DNA of 64,000 nt, from positions 434,001-498,000 of the forward strand of contig NZ_CP049263.1 of NCBI RefSeq assembly GCF_003048615.2, read 5' to 3'. The notes under the pieces are model-generated. The model was given only the letters and a program-made list of their open reading frames with translations, made no database searches and had not been told where the DNA came from. This stretch comes from Campylobacter concisus (GTDB lineage Bacteria > Campylobacterota > Campylobacteria > Campylobacterales > Campylobacteraceae). Each line of letters opens with the position of its first letter. The stretch's first letter is position 1. The translations under genes were made by a program, and so were the position numbers. Shown here one piece after another: positions 36,003 through 46,618 of the stretch.

Positions 36003-36028
36003 TTTAAGGGGCAAACTAGCCCCTTAAA
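36003..36028 (-). terminator. Hairpin terminator after bamA
   Basis: A 10-bp stem (TTTAAGGGGC and GCCCCTTAAA) with a 6-base loop lies 10 bases behind the bamA stop. It is symmetric and has a modest T-run only, so it could also act on plus-strand transcripts. Confidence 0.65.
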
Positions 36029-36037
36029 AGTATCTTA

Positions 36038-38293
36038 TTAGAAGCGTCTTCCGATAGTAAATTCAAACGTATTTGTATCATCGCCCTCTTTAGGTTTAAG
36101 AGCTTTTGCGAAGATTAGTTGAAGTGGTCCGATAGGTGTTATCCACTCGATACCTGTACCAACTGATGATCTTTTTATCTCATTTAGGCTATTTTCGCCG
36201 ATCATACCATAGTCATAAAATACAACGCCACGCATTTTGACACGCTCTATTATAGGGAAGCTCATCTCAACTGAGTTGTTAAATGATGTTTCGCCGCCGT
36301 ATTCATAGTAGTCGCCTTTGTATTTTACTTTTGGAGATACAGTTCTGCTCTCGTAACCACGTAAGCTTCTTATACCACCAAGGTAAAGTCTTTCGTTGAT
36401 AGGAGTATAGCCTCTCTCCCAAATTTTGCCAAAGCTTGCTTTATATCTTAAGATAAGATCGTAGTCGATGTACTCTCTAAGACCTAGATAGTAGTTGAAA
36501 TTTGTGCGGTTTTTAACAAAATCCATATCACCACCAAGTCCTGCTATCTCAAATGATGTACTAGCTATGATACCGCGTCTTGGCAAGTAGTAATCATCGG
36601 TGCTATTATATGTTAAAGCCGGAGTTATAGCGCTTTTTATAGCCTTGCCTTCTCTATAAATTTCTTTGCCTGTGTATCTATTTATATCTCTTAGCTCATC
36701 ATCTTTTAGAGTAACTTTACTTTGCTCGATATTATAAGTAAGTGATGCGCTTAAATTTCTGGTTAATTTTCTACCAAGCGTTGTGCTAAAGCCATAGCTT
36801 CTCTCTTTATAAGTTCTCCAGTCATAGTCGTTTGCATAGAGTGTTCCGCCAAGGCTATACTCTGAGTCAAAAATTCTTGGATTTGTAAGACTTATCTGAC
36901 CTGAAAGCTCTCTATCGCTCTTATCTACACTTACTTGTCCTTGAAGACCAGAGCCAAAGATGTTTGTGTCAGAAAGTGCAGCGTTTAGTAGCAAGCCATC
37001 GCTACTTCCGTATCCGATACCGCCACTTATTGAGCCAGTTGAGGCCTCTTTTACCTTTACTTTTAGATCGACTGTGTTTTTATCAACAGGATCTTCTTCT
37101 ATCTCGACATCGTCAAAGTAGCTTGTTCTTTTTAATGCATCTTTTGAGTCTTGAAGGTCTGTTCTACTATATAAATTTCCCTCAGTTAGATATAGCTCAC
37201 GTCTTACGACGCGATCAACTGTTCTATCGTTTCCTGAAATTTGAACATTTCTTATATATACTTTTTCGCCAGGATCAACTTCGTAGTCGATATCAACTGT
37301 TTTATTTTCATCAAATTTGTCAGTCTTTGGATAGACTTTGACAAATGCATAACCCTTGTCAGCGACCATATCGTCAAGCTTTTTCATATCTTGGCGAAGT
37401 CTTGCTGAGTTCATCGTATCGCCAGCTTCAAGTCTAAAGTCATCTATGATCTTTTTAGTATCAAGTCCTAGCTCTTCAGGTGCTGTGATGCTTACGTTTG
37501 AAACCTTATAAGGCTCGCCCTCGTGGATGTAGTATGTAAGATCAGCTGTGTAGTTATCAAATGACGCATTTAGATAAGGCGACGAAACTGTCGCATCTAG
37601 ATAACCTTTTTGAAAATATTTATCTTGAATTCTTGCTGGGTCATTTTCAAGCTCGAAAAGTTTAACTTTTCCGTCGTTTCTACCCCAAAGCCAGCCCATA
37701 AATTCTCTACTTTTGTTTGCAACAACTGGCTCGATATCATCATAGTCAAACTCTTTTGCGCCGACTAAATTTACCTTTTTGATTATCATATTTTCGCCGC
37801 GGTTTATGTTTAGAGTGATGAAAAGTGAGCTGTCGTTGTCTGCAACTGGCTGTTTTTCTACATCAACAACTGTATCAAAATAGCCCTTTGACTCGTAGTA
37901 CTGGCGAATTCTCTCTTTTGTTTTTTCGATAGTTAGCTCATCATACATATTGCCAGGTTTTATGTTGATTAGCGACTCGATCGCAGTTTTGTCGTTTGTC
38001 ACAACACCCTTTAGATCGACTCTAGCTACGCTTGGCTTCTCTTTTACTTTTACTAAAAGATTGCCATTACCTGTATCTTCTATGTAGATATCATCAAAAT
38101 AATTTTGCTTGTATAAATTTGTGATAGCCTTATCGCTAAGCTTTGGTGTTAGCTCTTGACCGACTTTTAGCCCCATTATCTGCGTGGCTACATCAGGTGA
38201 AAGGTGGATTAGACCTTTGAAATTTATTGACTGAATCGTTTGTGCATTTAGACCGCTTAAAGCTAGTGCTAGTAAAAATAATTTCTTTTTCAT
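36038..38293 (-). CDS. bamA: Outer membrane protein assembly factor BamA
   Basis: Essential outer-membrane insertase, 751 residues. A signal peptide (about residues 1-17, ending LNA) is followed by five POTRA domains (residues about 18-420) and a 16-strand beta-barrel that ends in FTIGRRF with the terminal Phe. The barrel contains IGYGSSDGL-type and RGYES motifs; GGIRSLRGYES is the lid-lock loop. It is divergent from tyrA. Confidence 0.96.
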   Translation of the reverse strand: MKKKLFLLALALSGLNAQTIQSINFKGLIHLSPDVATQIMGLKVGQELTPKLSDKAITNLYKQNYFDDIYIEDTGNGNLLVKVKEKPSVARVDLKGVVTNDKTAIESLINIKPGNMYDELTIEKTKERIRQYYESKGYFDTVVDVEKQPVADNDSSLFITLNINRGENMIIKKVNLVGAKEFDYDDIEPVVANKSREFMGWLWGRNDGKVKLFELENDPARIQDKYFQKGYLDATVSSPYLNASFDNYTADLTYYIHEGEPYKVSNVSITAPEELGLDTKKIIDDFRLEAGDTMNSARLRQDMKKLDDMVADKGYAFVKVYPKTDKFDENKTVDIDYEVDPGEKVYIRNVQISGNDRTVDRVVRRELYLTEGNLYSRTDLQDSKDALKRTSYFDDVEIEEDPVDKNTVDLKVKVKEASTGSISGGIGYGSSDGLLLNAALSDTNIFGSGLQGQVSVDKSDRELSGQISLTNPRIFDSEYSLGGTLYANDYDWRTYKERSYGFSTTLGRKLTRNLSASLTYNIEQSKVTLKDDELRDINRYTGKEIYREGKAIKSAITPALTYNSTDDYYLPRRGIIASTSFEIAGLGGDMDFVKNRTNFNYYLGLREYIDYDLILRYKASFGKIWERGYTPINERLYLGGIRSLRGYESRTVSPKVKYKGDYYEYGGETSFNNSVEMSFPIIERVKMRGVVFYDYGMIGENSLNEIKRSSVGTGIEWITPIGPLQLIFAKALKPKEGDDTNTFEFTIGRRF

Positions 38294-38313
38294 TAAATTT
38301 AACCTAGAGTTTT

Positions 38314-38319
38314 AGTATA
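38314..38319 (-). promoter_or_regulatory. Probable -10 box for bamA
   Basis: The minus strand shows TATACT 20-25 bases upstream of the bamA start. It lies 7 bases from the tyrA -10 box on the other strand, so the two promoters overlap. Confidence 0.4.
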
Positions 38320-38325
38320 AGTGCG

Positions 38326-38331
38326 TATAAT
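38326..38331 (+). promoter_or_regulatory. Sigma-70 -10 box for tyrA
   Basis: GTGCGTATAATATC contains a perfect TATAAT 52 bases upstream of the tyrA ATG. Confidence 0.5.
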
Positions 38332-38382
38332 ATCATATTTTATTTTTAAAAAATTTAAATTTTATAATTTTAAAGGTTTTTT

Positions 38383-39213
38383 ATGAAAATAGGTATCATC
38401 GGACTTGGTCTTATGGGTGGCTCGCTTGGTCTTGCATTAAAAGATGAGAAATTGATCTCGTGTGTCAGCGGATATGATAAAGATGAAAATCACAGCAAAA
38501 AAGCGCTAGAACTTGGCTTGGTGCATGAAATTTTAAGCATCGATGAGATGAAAAAGAAGTGTGACATCATCTTTTTGGCTGTGCCAGTAGAAGCCATCGC
38601 AAGCATCGTGCAAAATTTAACTGACATTAGCGAAGATACGACGATTATTGATTTTGGCTCGACAAAGCAAAAGATAATAGAAGCCGTGCCAGAAAAAATT
38701 CGTAAAAATTTCATCCCAGCTCACCCGATGGCAGGTACCGAGTACTCTGGTCCAGAAGCTGCTTTTAAGTCACTTTATACAGGGGCAACTGTCATAGTTT
38801 GCGACTTTGCTGAGAGTGCAGAAAAACATGTGAAAAGAAGCGTTGAGCTATTTTCTTGCCTTGGCATGAAGATCATTTTCATGAGTGCAAAAGAGCATGA
38901 TCATCACGTGGGTCTTATCTCGCATCTGCCTCACGCTATTGCATTTTCGCTTGCTAGCGGGATCTTAAAAGAAGAGGATAAAAGGCACATCGTTGCACTT
39001 GGAGGGCCGACATTTAAGGGCATGATACGCGTTGCAAAGAGTTCGCCATTTATGTGGAGCGATATCTTTAAGCAAAATAAAAACAACGTCGTTGCTGCGA
39101 TAAATATGTTTGAAAAAGAGCTAAATTTGTGCAAAGATCTCATAAAAGATGAGCGCTGGGACGAGCTTTTTGACTGGATGAGCGAAGCTAGAGCTGTAAG
39201 AGAAATTTTGTAA
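38383..39213 (+). CDS. tyrA: Prephenate dehydrogenase
   Basis: NAD(P)-dependent oxidative decarboxylation of prephenate in tyrosine synthesis, 276 residues. The dinucleotide-binding fingerprint GIIGLGLMGGSLGLAL is at the N-terminus. HPMAGTEYSGP and SAKEHDHHVGLISHLPHA are the catalytic and substrate-binding segments. There is no chorismate mutase or ACT domain. It is the first of a plus-strand run extending to rimP and fhs. Confidence 0.95.
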   Translation: MKIGIIGLGLMGGSLGLALKDEKLISCVSGYDKDENHSKKALELGLVHEILSIDEMKKKCDIIFLAVPVEAIASIVQNLTDISEDTTIIDFGSTKQKIIEAVPEKIRKNFIPAHPMAGTEYSGPEAAFKSLYTGATVIVCDFAESAEKHVKRSVELFSCLGMKIIFMSAKEHDHHVGLISHLPHAIAFSLASGILKEEDKRHIVALGGPTFKGMIRVAKSSPFMWSDIFKQNKNNVVAAINMFEKELNLCKDLIKDERWDELFDWMSEARAVREIL

Positions 39214-39274
39214 TTAACTAAAAATTTATTGATAAAATGTAAAATTTCGCAAATAAAATTTAAGGTAATAATAT

Positions 39275-40645
39275 ATGTATAGACGTGGAATAGGCGGTTT
39301 TGGTATTGTTGTAGTTTTACTTGTTTTGATATTAGCTGGTGGCTTTGGATATGCTTTGATGTCGAAAGACTTTGAGCGAAATGAGCCAATTATCGGCGTT
39401 GCTGATAAGGTTTATTGGAACCTTCGCTCGCCTATGAATATCAAATTTAAAGATGACAGCGGTATAAAATTTGTGCGCATCAGCATAAATGACGGCAAAA
39501 ATGACCTAAATTTACTAAATCAAATCATACAAAATCCAAGCACTGAGCTTGATGTAAATTTAACCTTCCCAAAAACTGGCTTTTTTGCTCAAAAAGATAC
39601 TTATGAGATGAGCATAGAGGCGGTTGATACTAGCAAATGGGGCTTTTTTACAGGCAATAAAGCAAGCAAAAAAGTTGAAGTCGTACTTGATACCTCTAAG
39701 CCTGATCTTTACGTGCTTTCTCAGTCTTATTCTATCTCAAAAGGCGGTAGCGCGGTTGTTGTCTTTAGAGCGACTGATAATCAGCTAAAAGAGGTCTATG
39801 TCCAGACAAATTTTGGTAAGAAATTTAAGGCTGTGCCATTTTATAAAGAGGGCTTTTACGCAGCGCTTGTTGCTTGGCCAGTGCAGGTTGAAAACTTTAG
39901 CGCTGAGGTCATCGCAAGAGACTTTGCAGGCAATGAGAGCAAGTCTCACGTGAGATATTTTTATGAAAATGTAAAATACAAAACTTCAACTATTGCTTTA
40001 AATGATAGATTTTTAGATGGAAAGATCGTTGATCTAACAGATCAATATGCAAAAGATCCAAACGCTCTTTCAAGGCTTGAGAAGATGAAATTTGTCAATG
40101 AAACACTAAGAAATTCAAACGAAGAGAAGATAACAGCACTTACTTCAAATGTCGATACTGACATCACAAACGGCTTTAATATCATCCCATTTTACCCGCT
40201 TAGAAATGGCAAGAAAGTAGCTGATTTTGCCGACCACCGCTTCTATACATATAATAACGAGCAAGTAAGTGAGTCATGGCACATGGGTATAGATTTTGCA
40301 AGCGTGGCATCAGCTCCGATAATAGCCAGCAATGCAGGTCGCGTTGTGCTAGCATCTGAGAATGGAATTTATGGTTTAAACATTGTGATCGATCATGGAT
40401 TTGGACTTTACTCACTTTACGGACACTGTTCAAGTGCGAAGGTAAAAGAGGGCGACATGGTTGCTGCTGGCGATCAAATAGGTACAACTGGAACGAGTGG
40501 GCTTGCTCTTGGAGATCACCTTCACTTTGGAATTTTGGTCCAAGGCGAAGAGGTAAGGCCTCAACAATGGATGGATAAAAAGTGGATAAAAGACAATGTG
40601 ACAAGTGTCTTGGATGCCGCAAAGGCGATGATAGATAAGAATTAA
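39275..40645 (+). CDS. M23-family peptidase (LytM-type), membrane-anchored
   Basis: A 456-residue protein with one N-terminal membrane anchor (about residues 8-30, IVVVLLVLILAGGFGYAL). An immunoglobulin-like middle region follows, then a C-terminal LytM domain. Zinc ligands are visible in SWHMGIDFAS (H and D) and GDHLHFGI (HxH), so it should be an active peptidoglycan endopeptidase facing the periplasm. A TAAAAT-type -10 box lies about 40 bases upstream. It is placed before lpxC. Confidence 0.9.
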   Translation: MYRRGIGGFGIVVVLLVLILAGGFGYALMSKDFERNEPIIGVADKVYWNLRSPMNIKFKDDSGIKFVRISINDGKNDLNLLNQIIQNPSTELDVNLTFPKTGFFAQKDTYEMSIEAVDTSKWGFFTGNKASKKVEVVLDTSKPDLYVLSQSYSISKGGSAVVVFRATDNQLKEVYVQTNFGKKFKAVPFYKEGFYAALVAWPVQVENFSAEVIARDFAGNESKSHVRYFYENVKYKTSTIALNDRFLDGKIVDLTDQYAKDPNALSRLEKMKFVNETLRNSNEEKITALTSNVDTDITNGFNIIPFYPLRNGKKVADFADHRFYTYNNEQVSESWHMGIDFASVASAPIIASNAGRVVLASENGIYGLNIVIDHGFGLYSLYGHCSSAKVKEGDMVAAGDQIGTTGTSGLALGDHLHFGILVQGEEVRPQQWMDKKWIKDNVTSVLDAAKAMIDKN

Positions 40646-40705
40646 ATTTGCAAATTTGATTTTTTAGTGCTATCATAAGCGAACAAAAAAATATAAGGAA
40701 AATTT

Positions 40706-41590
40706 TTGAAACAAACTACTATCGCAAGACGCGTTGAGACCATTGGTATAGGGCTTCATAAGGGTGAGCCGATAAGACTTATACTAGAACCTCTTGATGC
40801 AAATTCAGGTATTATTTTGCACCGCGAAGATCTTGGTATTAGTTTTAAAGCTGAGCCTAAAAACGTTATAAATACGCAAATGGCAACCGTCGTTGGCAAC
40901 GAAAAGGGCTTTATCAGTACGATAGAGCACCTAATGGCAGCTGTAAATGGATACGGCATTGATAATATTAGAATTTCGGTTGATGCAAATGAAATTCCTG
41001 TCATGGACGGCAGTGCGATAAGCTTTTGTATGTTGCTTGATGAAGCTGGCATAAGACATCTTGACGCTGGTAAAAAAGTCATCCTTGTCCGCCGTGAGGT
41101 CGAGGTGGTTGAGGGGTCAAAATTTGTGCGAACTTCGCCTTCAAGAAATCCAAAATTTGACTATACGATCAAATTTGACCACCCAGTTATCGGCGAGCAA
41201 AGATATCTTTTTGAATTTAGCAAGAGCTCATTTGTAAAAAATATCGCTCGTGCTAGAACTTTTGGCTTTTTAAAAGATTTGCAACGCTTGCAAGCTCAAA
41301 ATTTAGCCCTTGGTGCATCGCTTGATAATGCCGTGGCTATCGATGATACGCATATTTTAAACCCAGAAGGTTTGAGATTTGAAAATGAGTTTGTAAGACA
41401 TAAAATTTTAGACGCAGTTGGCGATTTGAGCTTGCTTGGAGCACCTTTACTAGGTGACTACACAGCATTTGCTGGCAGCCACGATCTAAACCACAAACTA
41501 ACACTTGCTTTAATGGCAGATGAGAAAAATTATGAGATCGCAACGCTTAGTGGCGAGCTTTTAAAAGAGTATCAAAAGGTATTTGCATAA
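40706..41590 (+). CDS. lpxC: UDP-3-O-acyl-N-acetylglucosamine deacetylase
   Basis: Zinc-dependent first committed step of lipid A synthesis, 294 residues. Zinc-ligand segments are STIEHLMAAV, RHKILDAVGD and the GSHDLNHKL catalytic histidine region. The start is TTG at 40706 with AAGGAAAA upstream. The stop is TAA at 41588-41590, embedded in GCATAA where tsaB begins. Confidence 0.95.
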   Translation: MKQTTIARRVETIGIGLHKGEPIRLILEPLDANSGIILHREDLGISFKAEPKNVINTQMATVVGNEKGFISTIEHLMAAVNGYGIDNIRISVDANEIPVMDGSAISFCMLLDEAGIRHLDAGKKVILVRREVEVVEGSKFVRTSPSRNPKFDYTIKFDHPVIGEQRYLFEFSKSSFVKNIARARTFGFLKDLQRLQAQNLALGASLDNAVAIDDTHILNPEGLRFENEFVRHKILDAVGDLSLLGAPLLGDYTAFAGSHDLNHKLTLALMADEKNYEIATLSGELLKEYQKVFA

Positions 41591-42033
41591 AAAATATTGA
41601 AATTTTAGTAGTCTCTTTATCGACTCCACTTTTAGTTGGAGTCTATAAAGATGGCGTAAAATTTGATGAGATCACAACTGACGAGCATGTCAGTGAAGCT
41701 CTGATAAAAATCCTAGAAAATTTATCCTCTAAATTTAACATCACAAAGATTATCTACGCAAACACGCCAGGCAGTTTTATGGGGCTAAAGGTGGCCTACG
41801 TCATCTTGAAAACTTTTTCTTTGGCAAAGGGCTGTGAATTTTACGCGGTAAGTGGCTTTAGTCTAAATGGCGGCGAAGCGATCAGAGCAAATAAAAATTT
41901 AAGCTTTGTGCTAAAAGAGGGCGAAATTTCGCTTGAAAAAGTTGAGCCAGTGAGATTTGTGTTGCCTTTAAATTTAGATGAATTAAAACTAAATTCAGAT
42001 ACACTTCCAAATTATATCATCCAAGCTGTTTAG
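41587..42033 (+). CDS. tsaB: tRNA threonylcarbamoyladenosine protein TsaB, non-canonical start
   Basis: TsaB supports TsaD in making t6A37 of tRNA. The frame reads KNIEILVVSLSTPLLVGVYK at its beginning, the usual TsaB strand-1 motif, so the N-terminus is essentially complete. However, no ATG, GTG or TTG exists in frame before an ATG at 41779, which would remove a third of the protein. The only candidate with a good ribosome-binding site is ATA at 41587 (AAAAGG 8 bases upstream). A single A-to-G change would give the normal ATGA overlap with lpxC. The length is about 148 residues from there. Downstream thrB follows after 8 bases. Confidence 0.75.
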   Translation: MKNIEILVVSLSTPLLVGVYKDGVKFDEITTDEHVSEALIKILENLSSKFNITKIIYANTPGSFMGLKVAYVILKTFSLAKGCEFYAVSGFSLNGGEAIRANKNLSFVLKEGEISLEKVEPVRFVLPLNLDELKLNSDTLPNYIIQAV

Positions 42034-42041
42034 GAGAAAAT

Positions 42042-42926
42042 TTGAATATCTTAATCCCTGCCACAAGTGCAAATTTAGGACCTGGTTTTGACGCTTTAGG
42101 ACTTAGTTTAAAGCTTTTTAATAGCGTAAAGATCGAACCATCTAAATTTAGCTCAGTTTCGATAAATGGCGAGGGAAGTGATAGCACAAATTTAAAAAGA
42201 AACAACATTTTTCTAAGCATTTTTAATGAAATTTTTTTAGAGCTAACCGGTAAAAATGAAAACTTCAGAATAGTTTTTGAAAACAATATCCCATTTTCAA
42301 GAGGACTTGGTAGCAGCTCCGCAGTGATCGTTGGAGCCATAGCCTCAGCTTACGAGATGGCTGGATTTAAGGCTAGCAAAAGCGTCGTTTTAAATAAAGC
42401 TATCATCTATGAAACACATCCAGATAATATCTCGCCGGCAGTTCATGGCGGATTTATCAGCGCGGTTGTAAAAAATGGCAATGTTTATGCAAATAAAATA
42501 AATTTAAGCGATGATATAAAAGCAGTCGTCGTCATCCCAAATAAGCCGATGAGCACTGCATCATCAAGGCAAATTTTGCCAAAAAACTACACTATAAAAG
42601 AGTGCGTAAATAACCTCTCTCACGCTGCATTTTTGACCTCTTGTTTCTATGAAAAAAGATATGATCTTTTAAGGGTAGCAAGCGAAGATATGATGCACGA
42701 AGAGCGCAGAATGAGCGCTTTAAAAGAGCTTTTTGAGGTGCGAAAGGTAGCTTATGAAAATGGAGCGCTAATGAGCACACTTTCAGGCTCAGGCTCAAGC
42801 TTTTTAAACATCGCTTACAAAGATGATGCTAAAAATTTACAAGATGTTTTAAAGAGTAAATTTAGTGATTTTAGAGTTGAAATTTTTTCATTTGATAACG
42901 ATGGATACGAAATTACGCAAAGCTAA
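42042..42926 (+). CDS. thrB: Homoserine kinase
   Basis: GHMP kinase phosphorylating homoserine for threonine synthesis, 294 residues. The start is TTG at 42042 (after AGGAGAAAA), then NILIPATSANLGPGFDALGL. The ATP-binding glycine motif PFSRGLGSSSAVIVG and the C-terminal STLSGSGSSFLNIA are the family signatures. Confidence 0.95.
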   Translation: MNILIPATSANLGPGFDALGLSLKLFNSVKIEPSKFSSVSINGEGSDSTNLKRNNIFLSIFNEIFLELTGKNENFRIVFENNIPFSRGLGSSSAVIVGAIASAYEMAGFKASKSVVLNKAIIYETHPDNISPAVHGGFISAVVKNGNVYANKINLSDDIKAVVVIPNKPMSTASSRQILPKNYTIKECVNNLSHAAFLTSCFYEKRYDLLRVASEDMMHEERRMSALKELFEVRKVAYENGALMSTLSGSGSSFLNIAYKDDAKNLQDVLKSKFSDFRVEIFSFDNDGYEITQS

Positions 42927-42947
42927 AAACAAGTTTAAAAAGGTATA

Positions 42948-43202
42948 ATGAATAAAAATAATCCAGTAAGGACATGCGTCGCTTGCAAAGTTAAATTTTC
43001 TCAAAACTTGCTAAAAAGATACCGCTTGGTAGGCAAGAATTTAGAGTGCGGCAAAGGAGACGGTCGCAGTTTCTATCTATGTGATGGCTGTTTGCAAAAA
43101 GACGACAAAATTTTAAAAAAAATAATTGATAAACAAACTAAAGGTGCCCTCGGACTTGACGCACCGAAGTTAAAGGAGATACTCTTAAATGAGCAATGTT
43201 AG
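42948..43202 (+). CDS. YlxR-family (DUF448) protein
   Basis: An 84-residue protein with [14 protein letters not shown] and the conserved [10 protein letters not shown] segment. The family usually precedes infB, as here, and is thought to bind RNA or nucleoid. It overlaps the infB start by 14 bases. The function is still poorly defined. Confidence 0.92.
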   Translation: MNKNNPVRTCVACKVKFSQNLLKRYRLVGKNLECGKGDGRSFYLCDGCLQKDDKILKKIIDKQTKGALGLDAPKLKEILLNEQC

Positions 43203-45846
43203 GATTTCAGAGATCGCAAATGAGCTTGGCTATCCAAGTAAAGAGATAGTCGAAAAAGCTCAAGAACTAGGCCTAAAGGTCAAAACTCACTCAAATGCTG
43301 TGAGCCTTGAAGAGGCTGAGGCAATATATGAATACGTTCAAACTGGCGTAATACCAGATAAATTTAAAAAGAAAAAGAGTGAGCCAAAGGCAAAAAAAGA
43401 GCCTAAAAAAGAGGCAGAAAAAGAGTCAGTAAAAAAAGAAGAAAAGTCTAAAACTGAGCCTAAAAAGACAGCTACTAAGGCTGAGCCAAAGCCTGAAAAG
43501 GTAAAGACTGAGCCTAAAAAAGAGGTGCAAATTTCAGAGGAAAAACCTAAAACTGAGCCTAAAAAAGAAGAGCCTGTAAAGGTCGAGCAAAAGCCAGCAG
43601 AAGCACCGAAACCAAAAGAGAGCTTGGCTGATGTGACTCAAAAAAGACGCGGTCTTGTGATAGTTAAAAAGAAAAAAGATTACGAGGCGCCAGCTCCTGT
43701 AAAAGAGGAGAAAAAGGCTGAGGCGACTGTTACTAACATTAGCGATTTTAAGAGTATGTTTTCTGCTAGCGATGAAAATTTGGCTAGAAAAAAGAAAAAA
43801 GAGAAAAAAGTAACAGTTGTAAGCAAAAAAGATAGCGCTGAGAAGATGGACTTGCTTGGCGGAAGCGACTTTGGTGACATCGTGCTTGAAGATGAGGATG
43901 TGGTGGTGCTACCTGATTTTAGCTTTAAAACCCCAGCTCCAGCTCCGATGCAAAGGACAAAACAGCCAAGTGCGATGAAGACAACCGTCAATAACACGAT
44001 AAATTCGTTTGGCGAGGGTGGCATACAAAGAAGAGCTAGAAAAAAACACAAAAAGCCTGAAAATAAACAAAATAGCGAAGCTGTAACTTCGATAAATATC
44101 CCAAAAGAAATTCGTGTTTATGAATTTGCTGAAAAGCTAAATAAACAGCCAAGCGAGGTCATAGGTAAGCTATTTATGCTTGGTATGATGACAACTAAAA
44201 ATGACTTTTTGGATGAGGATGCGATAGAAATTTTGGCCGATGAGTTTAACGTCGAGGTAAATATCATCGACGATCAAAAAGAATTTGACTACGTAGCAGC
44301 CTATGAAGAGGAGATAAAAGATGATGAAAATCTCCAGCTAAGAGCACCAGTCATAACCATCATGGGTCACGTCGACCACGGCAAAACCTCGCTACTTGAC
44401 TACATAAGAAAGTCTCGCGTAGCTGCTGGCGAGGCTGGTGGCATCACTCAGCACGTGGGCGCTTATATGGTAAATAAAAATGGCAGAAACATCACATTTA
44501 TCGACACTCCAGGTCACGAGGCATTTACAGCTATGCGTGCAAGGGGCGCTGGTGTAACTGATATAGTTATCATCGTTGTTGCAGCAGATGACGGCGTAAA
44601 ACCACAGACAAAAGAGGCGGTTAGTCACGCAAAAGCCGCTGGTGTGCCAATAATCATCGCAATAAACAAAATGGATAAAGAGTCAGCAAATCCTGATCTA
44701 GTAAAAACTGGTCTTGCTGAGCTTGACATCATGCCAACAGAGTGGGGTGGCAAATATGAATTTGTGCCGATCTCTGCAAAAACAGGCATGGGCATAGATG
44801 ATCTACTTGAGATCGTGCTTTTACAAGCTGATCTTTTGGAGCTAAAGGCAAATCCAAAGGCAAACGCAAAAGCTACTGTCATCGAGAGCTCACTTCAAAA
44901 AGGCCGTGGTCCAGTAGCTACCATCATAGTTGAAAACGGTACGCTTCATGTTGGAGATACTGTAGTAGCTGGCGTTGCATACGGTAAGATAAGAAGCTTG
45001 CTTGATGATCAGGGCAGGCCATTAAAAGAGATAAAACCAGGCGAATGTGGCGTGATAGTGGGTCTTAGCGAGATAGCAGAGGCTGGCGAGACACTAATAG
45101 GCGTAAAAACTGATAAAGAAGCTCGTGAGTACGCACAGAAAAAGGCTGAATATATCCGCCAAAAAGAGCTTAGCAAGAGTACAAAGGTTAGTATCGATGA
45201 GCTTAGCGCTAAGATCGCTGAGGGCGAGCTAAAGACACTTCCAGTCATCATCAAAGCTGACGTTGGCGGCTCACTTGAGGCGCTAAAAGCAAGCCTAGAA
45301 AAACTAGCAAATGATGAGATTAGAGTAAATGTGATCCACTCAGGTGTTGGCGGCATCACGCAAAGCGACGTTGCACTTGCAAGCGCAAGTAACGATTGTA
45401 TCATCCTTGGCTTTAACATAAGGCCAACTGGCGAGATAAAAGAGAAGGCAAAAGAGAGCGGCGTCGAGATAAAAACTTATAACGTTATTTATAACTTAAT
45501 AGACGACGTGAAGGCGATTTTGGGCGGACTAATGTCACCTATCATCAGAGAAGAGCAGCTTGGCCAAGCTCAGGTTCGCCAAGTGATCCACGTGCCAAAA
45601 GTTGGCACTATCGCTGGATGTATCGTCACTGAGGGTACGATAAACAGAGGGGCAAAAATTCGCCTTATTAGAGAAGGTGTGGTCGTTTATGAGGGCTTAG
45701 TTAGCTCACTAAAACGCTTCAAAGATGATGTCAAAGAGGTTGCTAAAGGCTACGAGTGTGGCGTTGGTATCGAGAATCTCAACGACATTAGAGAAAATGA
45801 CTACATCGAAAGCTTCAAAGAAGTCAAGGAGAAAGCTACTCTATGA
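43189..45846 (+). CDS. infB: Translation initiation factor IF-2
   Basis: GTPase that recruits fMet-tRNA to the 30S subunit, 885 residues. An N-terminal domain (1-60) is followed by a long Lys/Glu/Pro-rich linker (about 60-300), a second N-terminal domain, and the G domain with GHVDHGKT at 393-400, DTPGHE and NKMD. The C-terminal domains end in [10 protein letters not shown]. Its start lies inside ylxR. Confidence 0.97.
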   Translation: MSNVRISEIANELGYPSKEIVEKAQELGLKVKTHSNAVSLEEAEAIYEYVQTGVIPDKFKKKKSEPKAKKEPKKEAEKESVKKEEKSKTEPKKTATKAEPKPEKVKTEPKKEVQISEEKPKTEPKKEEPVKVEQKPAEAPKPKESLADVTQKRRGLVIVKKKKDYEAPAPVKEEKKAEATVTNISDFKSMFSASDENLARKKKKEKKVTVVSKKDSAEKMDLLGGSDFGDIVLEDEDVVVLPDFSFKTPAPAPMQRTKQPSAMKTTVNNTINSFGEGGIQRRARKKHKKPENKQNSEAVTSINIPKEIRVYEFAEKLNKQPSEVIGKLFMLGMMTTKNDFLDEDAIEILADEFNVEVNIIDDQKEFDYVAAYEEEIKDDENLQLRAPVITIMGHVDHGKTSLLDYIRKSRVAAGEAGGITQHVGAYMVNKNGRNITFIDTPGHEAFTAMRARGAGVTDIVIIVVAADDGVKPQTKEAVSHAKAAGVPIIIAINKMDKESANPDLVKTGLAELDIMPTEWGGKYEFVPISAKTGMGIDDLLEIVLLQADLLELKANPKANAKATVIESSLQKGRGPVATIIVENGTLHVGDTVVAGVAYGKIRSLLDDQGRPLKEIKPGECGVIVGLSEIAEAGETLIGVKTDKEAREYAQKKAEYIRQKELSKSTKVSIDELSAKIAEGELKTLPVIIKADVGGSLEALKASLEKLANDEIRVNVIHSGVGGITQSDVALASASNDCIILGFNIRPTGEIKEKAKESGVEIKTYNVIYNLIDDVKAILGGLMSPIIREEQLGQAQVRQVIHVPKVGTIAGCIVTEGTINRGAKIRLIREGVVVYEGLVSSLKRFKDDVKEVAKGYECGVGIENLNDIRENDYIESFKEVKEKATL

Positions 45847-46208
45847 ACGCTAACGAAATAAAGCGTATGAGAACAGAGAGCGTGCTAAAAGAGCTCATAC
45901 CAGAGGCTCTAGCCACTCTTGAAGATAGCATTTTAAAGGGGCTTTGCGTCACTGACGTCGAATGCAAAAAGGGCAGATACGACGCTTTTGTCTATCTTGA
46001 CAAGATGATGTTTGATGAGCGCGAGCAAGAGTATATTTTGGGGCATCTAAAGCGCGTTTGTAGGCACTTGCAAAACCACTGCATGGCGGCTGAGGGTTGG
46101 TATAGATGTCCAAATTTTCACTTTAAATTTGATGATAGATTAGAGTATCAAAACCATATGGATAAGTTGTTTGATAAAATTTCAAAGGATTTAAACAAAA
46201 ATGGATAA
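45843..46208 (+). CDS. rbfA: Ribosome-binding factor A
   Basis: Small KH-fold 30S assembly factor needed for 17S to 16S processing and cold adaptation, 121 residues. The helix [19 protein letters not shown] and the middle CRHLQNH segment fit. Its ATG overlaps the infB stop, and rimP starts before its own stop. Confidence 0.85.
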   Translation: MNANEIKRMRTESVLKELIPEALATLEDSILKGLCVTDVECKKGRYDAFVYLDKMMFDEREQEYILGHLKRVCRHLQNHCMAAEGWYRCPNFHFKFDDRLEYQNHMDKLFDKISKDLNKNG

Positions 46209-46617
46209 TTTAGACAAACTAGTACGCGAATGCGGCGTTGAGCTTTACGACAGTGAGATCGCAAATGAAAATGGCAGGGCTATTTTTAGAGTTTACATCA
46301 CAAAAGATGGCGGAGTGAGCCTTGATGATTGCGAAAAAGTGAGCCGTCTGCTCTCGCCTATCTTTGACGTGACACCGCCAGTTAGCGGGGATTATAACCT
46401 TGAGGTTAGCTCACCTGGCCTTGAGAGAAAGCTTAGTAAGCCTTCGCATTTTAAAGCGAGTGTTGGTGAGCTTGTCAAAGTTCAAACCGAGGCTGAGAAA
46501 TTTGCAGGAAGGCTCGTAAAAGCGGACGAAGAGAGCATTGCAGTAGAAAACGAAGAGGGAATTTTTGAGATCAACATCAGTGAGATAAAAAAAGCAAAAA
46601 CATATTTGGAGTGGTAA
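46201..46617 (+). CDS. rimP: Ribosome maturation factor RimP
   Basis: 30S subunit maturation protein, 138 residues. The VYITKDGGVSLDDCEKVSRL and LEVSSPGLERKL motifs are diagnostic. It overlaps rbfA by 8 bases and is followed directly by fhs. Confidence 0.93.
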   Translation: MDNLDKLVRECGVELYDSEIANENGRAIFRVYITKDGGVSLDDCEKVSRLLSPIFDVTPPVSGDYNLEVSSPGLERKLSKPSHFKASVGELVKVQTEAEKFAGRLVKADEESIAVENEEGIFEINISEIKKAKTYLEW

Positions 46618-46618
46618 A

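Noticed and set aside
41779-42033. Short 84-residue version of tsaB starting at ATG
   Set aside because: It would lose the conserved first strand of the fold; the frame is open and similar to TsaB from about 41587.
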